Assembly (NCBI RefSeq): GCF_002197755.1
Contig: NZ_NHOT01000003.1
Span: 992,001-1,056,000, forward strand
Origin: Pedobacter sp. AJM
GTDB taxonomy: Bacteria; Bacteroidota; Bacteroidia; Sphingobacteriales; Sphingobacteriaceae
Reading direction: 5' to 3'
Length of the DNA stretch: 64,000 nucleotides
Shown here in pieces: positions 28,261 to 37,116 of this stretch; the first letter of the stretch is position 1, and every line of letters begins with the position of its first letter. The notes below the pieces were generated by a model. It made no database searches and had not been told where the DNA came from. It saw nothing but the letters and a program-made list of their open reading frames with translations. A program made the position numbers and the translations under genes.

Positions 28261-28830
28261 TTATTTTCGGAAAAATTTTTTCTTGATCTTGTAGAGGTAT
28301 TTAGTCTCAATATTAAGTATAGAAGCGAGTACATCATGGATTAGCTTTTCCATCAGTCTAGGGTGCTCTTCCCTGAACAACAGGTATCTTTTTTCTGCAT
28401 GCCCAATCTTTAGTAACTGCTCCCGGTTTTTAACCGTATTCAGTTGTTCTTCGTAAATTTCAATCAGCATGAACAATAAAGTGGGGTTTTGTTCTATAAT
28501 GTGTTTTGCCCTGGGCAGACTCAACAAACTCACCGTGCTGTCCTTAAGGAAATAAATATATTCACTGCTGGAAACAGAACTAAAAAAACTGGTGGAAGAA
28601 AGAAAAAATCCATTTTCAACTGCCCAGGATATATGCCGCTTTCTATCCTCTAAAGAATAACCGCAGACCAGGCCACTTTCCATGAAGCAGATAAATGAGG
28701 AAGGGTTATAAGGTGTGTTCAGGAACATGCCTTTCTCAAATCTTTGGCACACAAAAAGCTGCTCCAGCAATTTTACAAGTTGCTGGTCAGCATATTTAAG
28801 TTCCATAAGTCTTTGAGTCAGGCTGTCCAT
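28261..28830 (-). CDS. Crp/Fnr-family regulator-like protein
   Basis: From ATG 28830 about 189 residues (a TTG lies 27 bases upstream). The first 120 residues fit a cyclic-nucleotide-binding-like beta-roll (FEKGMFLNTPYNPSSFICFMESGLV), then a long helix (LFMLIEIYEEQL) and a C-terminal region where a winged helix is expected (DVLASILNIETKYLYKIKKK). Such proteins are common in Bacteroidota and usually do not bind cAMP. It may control the neighbouring SusCD or mobilization genes. Confidence 0.7.
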   Translation of the reverse strand: MDSLTQRLMELKYADQQLVKLLEQLFVCQRFEKGMFLNTPYNPSSFICFMESGLVCGYSLEDRKRHISWAVENGFFLSSTSFFSSVSSSEYIYFLKDSTVSLLSLPRAKHIIEQNPTLLFMLIEIYEEQLNTVKNREQLLKIGHAEKRYLLFREEHPRLMEKLIHDVLASILNIETKYLYKIKKKFFRK

Positions 28831-29550
28831 ATTTTTTATATGGGGAATTAATCCCAAATTTTATCTTGTTTTTCCGAAACATAAATCATCCCTAACCCAG
28901 ATACAAATATTTTACACCAGGAGTAGTTCTGGTTGGACGAGTAGGCTTTTGACCGTGACGAAAGCTTCCCAGCACATTTCCAAAATTCCGAATGAAGATT
29001 TTATAAAATGCCCACATTTGTCGGCATTTTAGGCGATTTTTTCAGCTAATTTTGCCGTTTTAAAATTTCCGTTCACAGAAAAATAAAATTCACCAGAATA
29101 AAAAACGAATGACCTAGGCCAAATAGGCTTTTGCGTGGTGAAACGATGTTTCTGCATGGTAAAATAAAGTTTGACTGTTTCTTTAAGCCGTTGATTCCTT
29201 CTGTAGCGCATCATTAGCGATTAAATGATAGCGCGGTTTATAATCTCCGCTGATACCAACGTGACGCTGAACCAGTAAGTTTCGGACAGATCTGCTCCAA
29301 GTTCAAATGCATTCCGATGTAAACTTTATACCGGTTGCAGGAAACCCAGGAAATGTATAGCTTAAGAAAAAACAATTATAGCAGGTCTTCACTTTAGAAG
29401 GTGCGATAGTCCCGGACAGTTTTTTCGGTAGATGCAAAAAGCAAACGAAGGGAAGGCCCAGCGGATGGGGTTTGCAGGCCGCAATTGTGCGGGGGTCACT
29501 CCAACCAACCCTTATTAAATTAGCTTCCCAGACACTTTTGCAATACCCTA
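28831..29550. other. Gene-poor region flanking the mobilization module
   Basis: About 720 bases. Two minus-strand frames (29029-29214 and 29303-29554) translate into peptides I believe I have seen as hypothetical proteins beside mobilization genes in related genomes (WPRSFVFYSGEFYFS; RTIAACKPHPLGLPF). They lack good starts and have uneven composition, so the DNA rather than a protein may be what is conserved. It may be the end region of the mobilizable element. Confidence 0.35.
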
Positions 29551-30525
29551 TCAACGCTGCATACCCTGACCCTGCTTCCTTGACTTTTTACGCCGTCGCT
29601 TTTCAGCCTCCTCAATAGTATCAGCCGCAATATCGGGAACATACACAGGCGCTATCAATACCTCTAAAAATTCTCCAACTGATTTACCTGTTACTTGCAA
29701 CATATCTCCGACAGAAGAAAACAATCCTTTAACTACATCACGAGCAAGATCATTAGCTACTGATCTACTTTGATAGCTTTTTGCAGCCCCCTCCAGCAGA
29801 ACATCCAGCTGCTCCCTTTGCTGTAAAGTGCCGTTCTTTAAAATATTGGCATAGGCCAGCGTATCTTTCAGGTTTCGCTCAAAGCCAAACTGCTCATCAA
29901 ACAAACGTTCCCCACATTGCTTAAAAGCCATCCGGTCAAACTGCCCCATTTTTTTGGAGTGCTCAGCATTTTTACCTTTCGAACTGTTCATGGGACTAAG
30001 TTTTATTTTATTGGTGATATCCCTGCGGCTGACGATCACTTGTATATGCAGCTGGTTTCCACTCTTTTTCTCACCGCGCTTCCGGCTACCATCTTTAACC
30101 GCTGCATCCTTATGGCTATAATATCGGTTATGCTCCACCTTACCAAACCAGAGCAAATCCTTATTACTGTTTATCCCAGGACGTCTGAAATTCTTGGCAT
30201 ATTCATCCATTACTTTCTCTGTATATGCTTTCAGCACATTTTTCATATCAGGATCCCCAACCGATTTCCTTAAATACTCTAGTTCTTTCTGGCTTGGACT
30301 GATGTTGATCAGGAAAAACTTGGCCTCATGTCGTCCGAGCTTGGCATTGTTTCCATCCAGTGCTCTACGTACTTCATACGCCTCGACATCTTGCCGCTTT
30401 CCGTTGAACCATAGTTCTGGCTGCTTAATATCCTCAGTCCGATTCTCCTTTTCCAGGTAATTTACCAGCCCACCGCTGCCGCCCTTGTTACTGGCTTCCT
30501 TATTGTCCGTAATATTGATATACAT
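29551..30525 (-). CDS. Mobilization relaxase-like protein (DUF5712)
   Basis: A 324-residue protein starting MYINITDNKEASNKGG. It has the pattern of DUF5712 mobilization proteins from Bacteroidota (often mis-annotated as MobB): LVNYLEKENR, a His-rich WFGKVEHNRYYSHKD, and NQLHIQVIVSRRD, which resembles the HxH metal site of relaxases with only partial conservation. The C-terminus is basic. It should nick the transfer origin during conjugal mobilization. It follows the BtgA-like gene by two bases. Confidence 0.85.
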   Translation of the reverse strand: MYINITDNKEASNKGGSGGLVNYLEKENRTEDIKQPELWFNGKRQDVEAYEVRRALDGNNAKLGRHEAKFFLINISPSQKELEYLRKSVGDPDMKNVLKAYTEKVMDEYAKNFRRPGINSNKDLLWFGKVEHNRYYSHKDAAVKDGSRKRGEKKSGNQLHIQVIVSRRDITNKIKLSPMNSSKGKNAEHSKKMGQFDRMAFKQCGERLFDEQFGFERNLKDTLAYANILKNGTLQQREQLDVLLEGAAKSYQSRSVANDLARDVVKGLFSSVGDMLQVTGKSVGEFLEVLIAPVYVPDIAADTIEEAEKRRRKKSRKQGQGMQR

Positions 30526-30527
30526 GG

Positions 30528-31091
30528 CTATAAAAGATCAATCTGGTTTCTGGTTATCCTGATCAGTTCCTCTTTCTCCTTGGCTGAAGTCATCATGCTA
30601 AATGCGTCCCTGCTTTTGATATAAGTGCCAAGTATGTAGTGGAACTGTTTTTTAAGCTGCTCTCTGGTCGATAGTTTCACCATGATATTTTTCAGTATCT
30701 CATCAGTATTTGATAGTCTGCTGCTGTAATTCTTTCCAGCCGATAAAATTTCACCTTGCCCATTGACCAGGGTAATGTTCTTTTTATCCAATTCCCTTAA
30801 AAGGTTATTGATATCCCGATGATTACCGGTCATGCGGTCCACCTCTCTTTTGATCGGAATAAGCAGGTCATTTTCCTGGGTCTTGATAAAACCGATGTAA
30901 TCCTTGTGCTGCCTGAGCAGTGTATTTTTTAATAGTTCATCATTGATATCCAGCGGATCTTTCTTACTGCGAAAGAAGTAATCCACCATCTGCGCAAATA
31001 CCAGCCGGTTCGGACGGCCAAGCTTTTGTGCGATTTTATCCATTTTAATCGCAGTCTGCGTATTATATTTTATGGTTCTTAATGTTTCCAT
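30528..31091 (-). CDS. BfmA/BtgA-family mobilization protein
   Basis: A 187-residue protein beginning METLRTIKYNTQTAIKMDKIAQKLGRPNRLVFAQMVDYFF, a ribbon-helix-helix-like DNA-binding start, then helices. This matches the BfmA/BtgA accessory proteins of Bacteroides mobilizable elements, which bind oriT and help the relaxase. It sits directly upstream of the relaxase and directly downstream of the palindrome cluster proposed as oriT. Confidence 0.85.
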   Translation of the reverse strand: METLRTIKYNTQTAIKMDKIAQKLGRPNRLVFAQMVDYFFRSKKDPLDINDELLKNTLLRQHKDYIGFIKTQENDLLIPIKREVDRMTGNHRDINNLLRELDKKNITLVNGQGEILSAGKNYSSRLSNTDEILKNIMVKLSTREQLKKQFHYILGTYIKSRDAFSMMTSAKEKEELIRITRNQIDLL

Positions 31092-31243
31092 TTCAGCTCT
31101 TCATTGTTCGTTAAGTAACTTGTTATATATCGCAATATATATTGCCCTATAGATATACAGCTATATAAGCATGCACATATCTGCATATCCACAACCCTGT
31201 CTAGGGTCCCTTTTTCTTTAATCCTGCCGCCGTCAGCGGCCAA

Positions 31244-31350
31244 GAGAACCCCTGGAGGGTTCTCCAAACAGCCTTTACGCTAGCGTAAAGGCTAAGATGG
31301 TGAGGCTCTGCCCAACCACCGCTTGCTCCTTTTTCTGAAAATGAAAAAGG
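31244..31350. other. Candidate transfer origin (oriT) with three perfect palindromes
   Basis: Three perfect inverted repeats in 107 bases: GAGAACCC/GGGTTCTC (31244-31264, 5-base loop), the 22-bp palindrome GCCTTTACGC-TA-GCGTAAAGGC (31271-31292), and CCTTTTTC/GAAAAAGG (31328-31350, 7-base loop). They lie 150 bases upstream of the BtgA-like gene, where oriT of such elements is usually found. The rest of 31092-31490 shows no credible gene. The nick site is not identified. Confidence 0.55.
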
Positions 31351-31490
31351 ACCTTTTGCACACTGCCTCAACCCCCTCAAAGTTTTTTAGTGGGAGACCG
31401 ATCCAAACAGATCTCCCATAAGAATTATTCAAAAAACTTATTTTTAAATGTTCAAATTATTATGTTACACCACAAAATCCGTAGTGGTCC

Positions 31491-31811
31491 TTAAGATAAA
31501 TTGCAGCTCAACACAGCTTGGTCTTCCGAGTTCCAGGATACCCGGCTTCCAAGAAAAGGATTATAGGAAGGGCTATAAAAGATGTACCCAAAAGCCTGAA
31601 GCTCACCAATACACTTGTGATAAGTTGAGGTCGAATAGATCTTGGATGAGCGCATCAGCTTGCTCCGGCTGACCTGAAAAGGGTGAGTCAACCCAGAATT
31701 TTCCGAGGCAAAGATCAGCGCAGCCAAAAGGCTCACGTGAAACGCCGAAAGCCTTTGATCCGCCTGAATCCGGTCTTTGAGATAATCAAGGTTTTTATCA
31801 ATGCTCCCCAT
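31491..31811 (-). CDS. Small protein of the mobilization module
   Basis: ATG 31811 gives 106 residues starting MGSIDKNLDYLKDRI; the longer frame to 31913 overlaps the HTH gene too far to be likely. The pattern HVSLLAALIFASENSG, SRSKLMRSSKIYSTSTYHK, IGELQAFGYIFYSPSYNP suggests a winged-helix DNA-binding protein. It overlaps the end of the upstream HTH gene by 14 bases. Such genes accompany excisionase-like HTH proteins in Sphingobacteriaceae elements; exact role unknown. Confidence 0.65.
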   Translation of the reverse strand: MGSIDKNLDYLKDRIQADQRLSAFHVSLLAALIFASENSGLTHPFQVSRSKLMRSSKIYSTSTYHKCIGELQAFGYIFYSPSYNPFLGSRVSWNSEDQAVLSCNLS

Positions 31812-32112
31812 GTGCCTCCCCCCGAAATAATCGTTTGACAACCGCATTTTCAGGCGTACCGTTACCCAGGATCCGCCTGACATCCTCGCGGCTAAAATAC
31901 ACGATACGGCCAATCTTGGTAAAAGGCAGTTTGCCGCTTACCCGTAGATGCAGCAAGGTGCCGGCTGAAATTTTCATCAGCTTCCTGACCTCAGAACTTT
32001 TCAGGTATTCATCAGGCGTTGCCGTTTGGAGCGGAACAATTTTTTTGATCTCTTCTATCAGCTCGCTTTTTAGTTCAAGCAGATCACTTTTGGTTACCAG
32101 GTCTAAATTCAT
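31798..32112 (-). CDS. Excisionase-like helix-turn-helix protein
   Basis: A 104-residue protein. The N-terminus is helical (DLLELKSELIEEIKKI); residues 35-85 are a MerR/excisionase-type HTH: YLKSSEVRKLMKISAGTL, then HLRVSGKLPFTKIGRIVYFSR. Members of this group direct excision or control of mobile elements. It is first of the gene pair reading toward the oriT candidate. Confidence 0.85.
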   Translation of the reverse strand: MNLDLVTKSDLLELKSELIEEIKKIVPLQTATPDEYLKSSEVRKLMKISAGTLLHLRVSGKLPFTKIGRIVYFSREDVRRILGNGTPENAVVKRLFRGEAHGEH

Positions 32113-32259
32113 GTCTCTTAAAATTTAATGATCAATGCTCTCCAACTTGCTACAGACAAATAGCTATCTGTACGGAGATTTCACATCAAAAGTAGGGGCA
32201 GTAACATGCAATCAGATGCCCAATGGAGGTGTTTGGGCATAGCTGCGCTTTAAAATGAA

Positions 32260-33015
32260 CTAATGTTGGTTTGCGGGTATAACCGGAACAATATTAAAAG
32301 CTCGATCCTTGTCGGAAATAAAAATATATTTAGAGGAGTCTTCAGAAGAAAAATAATTCTGGGCCGTTGCCAGCGGTATCGGCTTGTCTCCATGCACAAA
32401 ATTCTTGGCAACCATTTTATACCATGGGCTATAACCTTGAGTGGTTACCAGTCTTTTGCCATTTGGCAGCATCAGTTTTTGAAGCTGACGCATGAGATCC
32501 ATAAATGACGCTAAATTCCCACTGTTGATTACTATTTTTTCACTCGCCTCATAATGCTGGATTTCATCGAGCTGAGCCTGTAAATCTGCCAGATTTCTTT
32601 TAAGCTGCGCAATTTCTGCATCCCTTTGACTCAGCATCTTTTCTGTCGAAGTGTTTACATTCCATTCATCAATGGTAATTAAGAATTCTTGGAAGGCTTC
32701 TAATTTATCAAGATTGGCCGAGTGAATCTCATATACGGATTTGAACGGATCCTTAGCTGAATAAAAAGTAATTCTTCTTTGAATGCTGCGGTTTACCTTA
32801 CGGAAAAACGCCTCACGCCCATCTGGATTCCGGACCAGATAGTGGTTTAAATGAAAATCGTAAAACGCTTTGTATTCACTTTCAGGAAGACTATAAAGTT
32901 TCAGTGCAAAGAAATTGTCCTCTAATTTTCTGTTGGAGAATAGCGGGTTGCCAATCTCATAAGGATGCTGAGAAAAGTCGAATCTCCTTCGAAATTTAAA
33001 AAAACGTTCAGTCAT
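32260..33015 (-). CDS. Hypothetical coiled-coil protein
   Basis: A 251-residue protein. Residues 1-115 are basic and aromatic (RFFKFRRRFDFSQHPYEIG), 125-155 form a short coiled coil (AQLKRNLADLQAQLDEI), and the remainder is a mixed alpha/beta end with SPWYKMVAKNF. I do not recognise the family. It lies upstream of the HTH genes on the same strand and may belong to the mobile element. Confidence 0.55.
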   Translation of the reverse strand: MTERFFKFRRRFDFSQHPYEIGNPLFSNRKLEDNFFALKLYSLPESEYKAFYDFHLNHYLVRNPDGREAFFRKVNRSIQRRITFYSAKDPFKSVYEIHSANLDKLEAFQEFLITIDEWNVNTSTEKMLSQRDAEIAQLKRNLADLQAQLDEIQHYEASEKIVINSGNLASFMDLMRQLQKLMLPNGKRLVTTQGYSPWYKMVAKNFVHGDKPIPLATAQNYFSSEDSSKYIFISDKDRAFNIVPVIPANQH

Positions 33016-33467
33016 GATAAATTATGAGTGGCGTCCCTTTCAGTAACCAGACGGGGAACTGTTAACAATTAATAGCAATATACAAATATTCAGGTCTGTA
33101 GGCAAATTACGGATATTGCCATTTCTGAATTTGTTTTTTAGGAATGCAACCCATTGGACGGGAATACACTTACTATTGGAAGAGACGTTCAAAGAATCTA
33201 CTTTAATCAAAGTGGCACATAAATTACAATAATCACAACAACTTACATGAAGTATTTTTAAAGGAGACTATGAAGATAAAAGGAAGATCACCAGTTTGAT
33301 GGACCATAAAAAATTGTCTCATATAGAAGTATCCATCAAACTGTTCTTGTGGCTGAGGTAATGTGGCTATTAGATTATTTAAATACGGTTCTTGAATAGA
33401 AAAACATGCAAATAAAATATGTAAGATACCCTTGGAAAGTCAGCTGCAACACGATTATTATAGCTTT
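33016..33467. other. Intergenic region, no feature seen
   Basis: About 450 bases between a leftward and a rightward gene. No gene, RNA or strong palindrome was recognised. It may hold promoters of both sides. The next gene could also start at TTG 33432, inside this stretch. Confidence 0.35.
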
Positions 33468-33866
33468 ATGTCTACCCAGCAGGGAATAGGAGATGTGAAA
33501 ATTGAGATTTCCGATATCGCCAGCGTCCGGGTTGATTTGCTGTTCAATTTTATTTCCTATCACATCTGCACTGAGGTAAAACGGGAACTTCAGGATTGCA
33601 GCTTTGAACACCTCGATAACGAATATCTCGGCCAGAGTATGGAATATGGTAATACTTCCGCTAAACTCGGCATTTTGCTTGTACTCGATCTCACTGAAAA
33701 GCCAAATGGTATGGGATCATTTGAATCCAGGGTTAAGCTTGAGATAGCCTCGACTTCAGCAGTTCAGGATCGACGCGGGATTGTGATTATCACTGTGCCG
33801 GGAAACAGGGTTACGCCCAGCATGGTAAAGAAAACTGTGAAAAAGATAAATCTAATGCATGGATAG
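33468..33866 (+). CDS. Hypothetical protein
   Basis: ATG 33468 gives 132 residues (TTG 33432 would add 12). Beta-rich with an acidic middle (MSTQQGIGDVKIEISDI, then SRVKLEIASTSAVQDRRG) and a hydrophobic final third (IVIITVPG). No known family recognised and no signal peptide. It lies beside the RloC-like and Septu-like genes but on its own transcript. Confidence 0.45.
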   Translation: MSTQQGIGDVKIEISDIASVRVDLLFNFISYHICTEVKRELQDCSFEHLDNEYLGQSMEYGNTSAKLGILLVLDLTEKPNGMGSFESRVKLEIASTSAVQDRRGIVIITVPGNRVTPSMVKKTVKKINLMHG

Positions 33867-33993
33867 TTGTTAATGAGAGACTTAAAGAATTTCGAAACCT
33901 TCTTGTGAATTGAAAGAACTCACCTTCTGAAAAGGATATATCTCTATGCCTTATGTATTTTTTACTAAAATTATTAGTAAATTTACACTCGCT

Positions 33994-34284
33994 ATGCATC
34001 CATTTCAAATCTTATCGTTTATCAACGGTCTCCAAAGACAAATCCATGTCTTTCCGCTCGCGGCTTCAGACACAGATCTGTTTAAGATTTCTATAGCAAT
34101 TGATGGAAGGTCAATTTCAACGGTATTATCCTTTAGTAGTGGGCATTGGCGAGTAATTGGTCCCCTGGTACCGGGCATTAATTCTTTCGATAAGCTTGAA
34201 ATCGATTCGATAGGTCACCGCATCCTGGAGCATTGCTGTTGTCAATTGGCCAATAAACTGCAAAACTTTCAGTCCTACATTTAA
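33994..34284 (+). CDS. Hypothetical protein
   Basis: ATG 33994 gives 96 residues starting MHPFQILSFINGLQRQ. Its last four bases overlap the 3' end of the converging RloC-like gene. The pattern (IHVFPLAASDTDLFKISIAIDGRSI) is plausible for a small soluble protein. No family recognised. An earlier ATG at 33946 is possible but follows a poor context. Confidence 0.4.
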   Translation: MHPFQILSFINGLQRQIHVFPLAASDTDLFKISIAIDGRSISTVLSFSSGHWRVIGPLVPGINSFDKLEIDSIGHRILEHCCCQLANKLQNFQSYI

Positions 34285-36890
34285 GCAACAGTTTTTTTGA
34301 AGTTGTTGATTTTGATACGGATCTCATCATAACGTTTAATTTCAGCATCCAGGTCTTCCAGATTGGGTCTTTTGTAGGCATATTGGTCACTGTGGCTGTG
34401 GCCCTCCATATACCTGCAACACAGTCCAAAGCTTTCCATCATTTCTTTCTTGAGGTCCTGGTCGATGAATACCTTATCCATGCTGTCCACGCTTACCCGC
34501 TCAATGAAACGTTGTACCACCCCGTTGAAGAAGCCAAAAACCACCAAGGTTTCATAGCAGGTCCGAAGGGCAGTAAAACCCTGCTGGATATACATTTCTC
34601 GCATTGCTGCGGGGCAGTCGTCTTTCTTGGCCAGATGATAAAAATTCCGGGGCTTTTCTGCAGTTTTGTATTCTTTTTCATAAGACGGTGAATTTTTAAG
34701 CGAAATGTAACCCGGTTTTCCCTCACGCTGCTCAATCCAGTGACATATATGCTCTTTTCCATGGTCCTTACAAATGCCGATCAGTTGCGAGACAAATACC
34801 AGATCGTGGGTGAAAACAATGACCTGCCTTTTATCAGACTCATTTACCAGTCTGCCGGCGATCTGTGCCTTGCGCCCCTCATCAAGTGAAGTCACGGGAT
34901 CATCAAAAACCACTCCTTTGTTTATTCCTGAAAGGATTGTCTCTGAAAGGAAGTCGGCAAGTGAAATGACTTTCTGTTCGCCTTCACTGAGTACCTCTGC
35001 CGGTTGTTTGCCTTTTAAATTCAGCTGTCTATATGATGTGCCCGATGATCCGGAATGGGTAATACTGATTCCAAAATTGCCATCTAGCGTACTGCATTCA
35101 GCGTTAAAATGATCGATATAGGCCTGGTTAAAATATATTCCCGAGAGTTCTTTTTCTTTGTTTGTTACATCTCTTTTGTTGATGCTGGTTTTCCCCTTGC
35201 TTGCTATGCTCACCCACTGGGCATCTGCAATCGCTTTTTCTATTTTACTAAAGTGATCCTCTAGCTTCTCTTTGTGATTGATTAGCACAATCTTTTGGGA
35301 GAGCGCGTTGATCTCCTTGGTCGCGTCCGACTCTTCCAGGACTTTTATCTGCTGATCAATATCTAAATCCAGCTCTTCGATGAGATCCAGGTTAGCCTGA
35401 AATCCCGTAAGTAAACTGGTGCCCCTATTTTCAATCTGCGCAGCCAGAGCCTTTTTAGCATCTTCGAGTTTCAATAGATCAGCTAGAATTGCCGCAAGCG
35501 CATCCGGCTTTTTGTCGGAAAGCCATTTGTACAGAACAGTAGTATCGGCAAGAAGATCCAGGTTTAAATCTTTTACCGCTTTGAGTGCATTTTCCAAGTC
35601 TTTCTGCGCATCAGCAGTGTCCTGCTCAGCTTTGCTCTTGATAAAAGTCCAATAAGCGGATACCAGTTTTCTTGCCTCCTCGCTGAGTGGCTGGTTACAG
35701 AGTAAACAGGCGTCATCAGGCGTAGGGTAGGGCGCTACCTGGGGATGCTGCAGTTTGGCAAATTGGTCAGTAGCCAGAATAAAGTCACGCCATTCCTTGC
35801 CCCCTATAGCTGAAATTTTTTCGCTCTGAAACTGTTCAACACTATTTTGTGTTGCCAGCTTAGCCTTATCAACCGCATTTACAATGACCTGCTGTGCTTT
35901 GGTGAGTTGTTCCACCGTGAAAAAACGGTTGGCTTTAACGATACCTGCCTTTAGGTCGGCCAGAAATTTTTTCTGTTGCCGCAAATCTTCGATTTCCTTA
36001 TCTTTTTTAAGCGCTACCAATGCAGCCTTCTGCTCTTCGAGCGTCTTTCGGGATGCCTTATCCTCATCTGTAAATGGCCTGTAACGGTCAAAATGCTCAA
36101 CTTTGGTTTTTGAAGAGATTTGATTAATGACGTTTTTAACTTCGGATTCACCATCAAATAAGCCTTCCAGATTATGAATTGCCGAATGGTCCTGAATAGC
36201 TGCGTTCAACCGCTCTTCTATTGCCTTATATGCCTCTGACAGTTCAGCAAAATACATCAGCCCTGCGGGGCGGAACTCAAACTGGTTCTTGTTGTTCAGG
36301 TGGGCATGAACCGCTTTTTCATCAAATACCGAAAACTGTTTAAAGGCCGGGTTATCACAGTCCTTTGGATATTCCAGCTCAAAATTGCTGTCTCCCTGAA
36401 AACTAAAAACTGCTTTTTTATCGAGCGGGTTATCAATATGGATGTTGGAAAGAATTTTCTTCTCACCTTTGGTAATAAAAACATTATTGAGCAACCGGAT
36501 ATATCCCGATTTACCAGAACCATTAGCACCATAAATAATAGTCAGGTTCTTGCCGAATTCTATGGCCTGACCAGCAACAAGTGCATTGATTCCTTCCACC
36601 TCCGATACTTTACTCAGTAATAAATTCTCTCTAAAGCCTCCTCCGTTGGTACTACAGCTGATATTGATATCTTCACGGCCGGCAGATTTCTCCTTCAGTC
36701 CCGCATCTTCCAAAAGCAGGTGATAGGCCTGGTCGTAGATCTCATCATCAATGCTTTCGCCGGAGAGTATTTTTTGGGAAATAAACTGCGCCCAGTAAGG
36801 CAGTTTTGCAGTAAAAAGTTGGATATCTGATTCCAGTGTTCTGGTCGGCTGATCAGCGGCAGCCTGCTGGGCAGTGTTATTTTCTTCCAT
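34281..36890 (-). CDS. RloC-like SMC-type ATPase with candidate anticodon-nuclease domain
   Basis: An 869-residue AAA_13-type protein. Walker A is GANGSGKS at 121-128; a long coiled coil is interrupted by CLLC (Cys395, Cys398), like the zinc hook of RloC; the ABC signature is LSEGEQK near 634-640; Walker B is VFDDPVTSLD near 661-670; the H-loop is VFTHD near 692-696. The C-terminal domain carries RTCYE (Arg776, Glu780) and GHSH (His831, His833), the same order as the Arg-Glu-His triad of PrrC/RloC anticodon nucleases. That would make it a tRNA-cleaving abortive-infection factor. The triad match is by motif only. Confidence 0.7.
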   Translation of the reverse strand: MEENNTAQQAAADQPTRTLESDIQLFTAKLPYWAQFISQKILSGESIDDEIYDQAYHLLLEDAGLKEKSAGREDINISCSTNGGGFRENLLLSKVSEVEGINALVAGQAIEFGKNLTIIYGANGSGKSGYIRLLNNVFITKGEKKILSNIHIDNPLDKKAVFSFQGDSNFELEYPKDCDNPAFKQFSVFDEKAVHAHLNNKNQFEFRPAGLMYFAELSEAYKAIEERLNAAIQDHSAIHNLEGLFDGESEVKNVINQISSKTKVEHFDRYRPFTDEDKASRKTLEEQKAALVALKKDKEIEDLRQQKKFLADLKAGIVKANRFFTVEQLTKAQQVIVNAVDKAKLATQNSVEQFQSEKISAIGGKEWRDFILATDQFAKLQHPQVAPYPTPDDACLLCNQPLSEEARKLVSAYWTFIKSKAEQDTADAQKDLENALKAVKDLNLDLLADTTVLYKWLSDKKPDALAAILADLLKLEDAKKALAAQIENRGTSLLTGFQANLDLIEELDLDIDQQIKVLEESDATKEINALSQKIVLINHKEKLEDHFSKIEKAIADAQWVSIASKGKTSINKRDVTNKEKELSGIYFNQAYIDHFNAECSTLDGNFGISITHSGSSGTSYRQLNLKGKQPAEVLSEGEQKVISLADFLSETILSGINKGVVFDDPVTSLDEGRKAQIAGRLVNESDKRQVIVFTHDLVFVSQLIGICKDHGKEHICHWIEQREGKPGYISLKNSPSYEKEYKTAEKPRNFYHLAKKDDCPAAMREMYIQQGFTALRTCYETLVVFGFFNGVVQRFIERVSVDSMDKVFIDQDLKKEMMESFGLCCRYMEGHSHSDQYAYKRPNLEDLDAEIKRYDEIRIKINNFKKTVA

Positions 36891-37068
36891 GGTGAGCGTT
36901 AGATTTAGTGAAAAATATAAGCTCGAATTTGCATTATTTTCGGGAAACTTAAAAATCTAAACTCCCATCAGCACGATATCGCTTTCGGTTCTTGTGAAAT
37001 ATCAATAAGATTTTAAATCCGGGAAACAACTTAGCTCGAAAATTTACACCCCAGGCTGTTATTCACCT

Positions 37069-37098
37069 TTTGTTAAGTATCATTATCTGTTATATTTG
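37069..37098 (+). promoter_or_regulatory. Strong promoter of the second Septu-like pair
   Basis: TTTG (37069-37072), 18 bases, then TATATTTG (37091-37098) matches the -33/-7 consensus of Bacteroidota. Start codon ATG 37117 is 19 bases further on, giving a very short leader. Confidence 0.7.
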
Positions 37099-37116
37099 CC
37101 CTTAACATCTAAAATT

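Noticed and set aside
31079..31267. Minus-strand frame of 62 residues upstream of the BtgA-like gene
   Set aside because: It overlaps the oriT candidate and the start of the BtgA-like gene and has no family resemblance.
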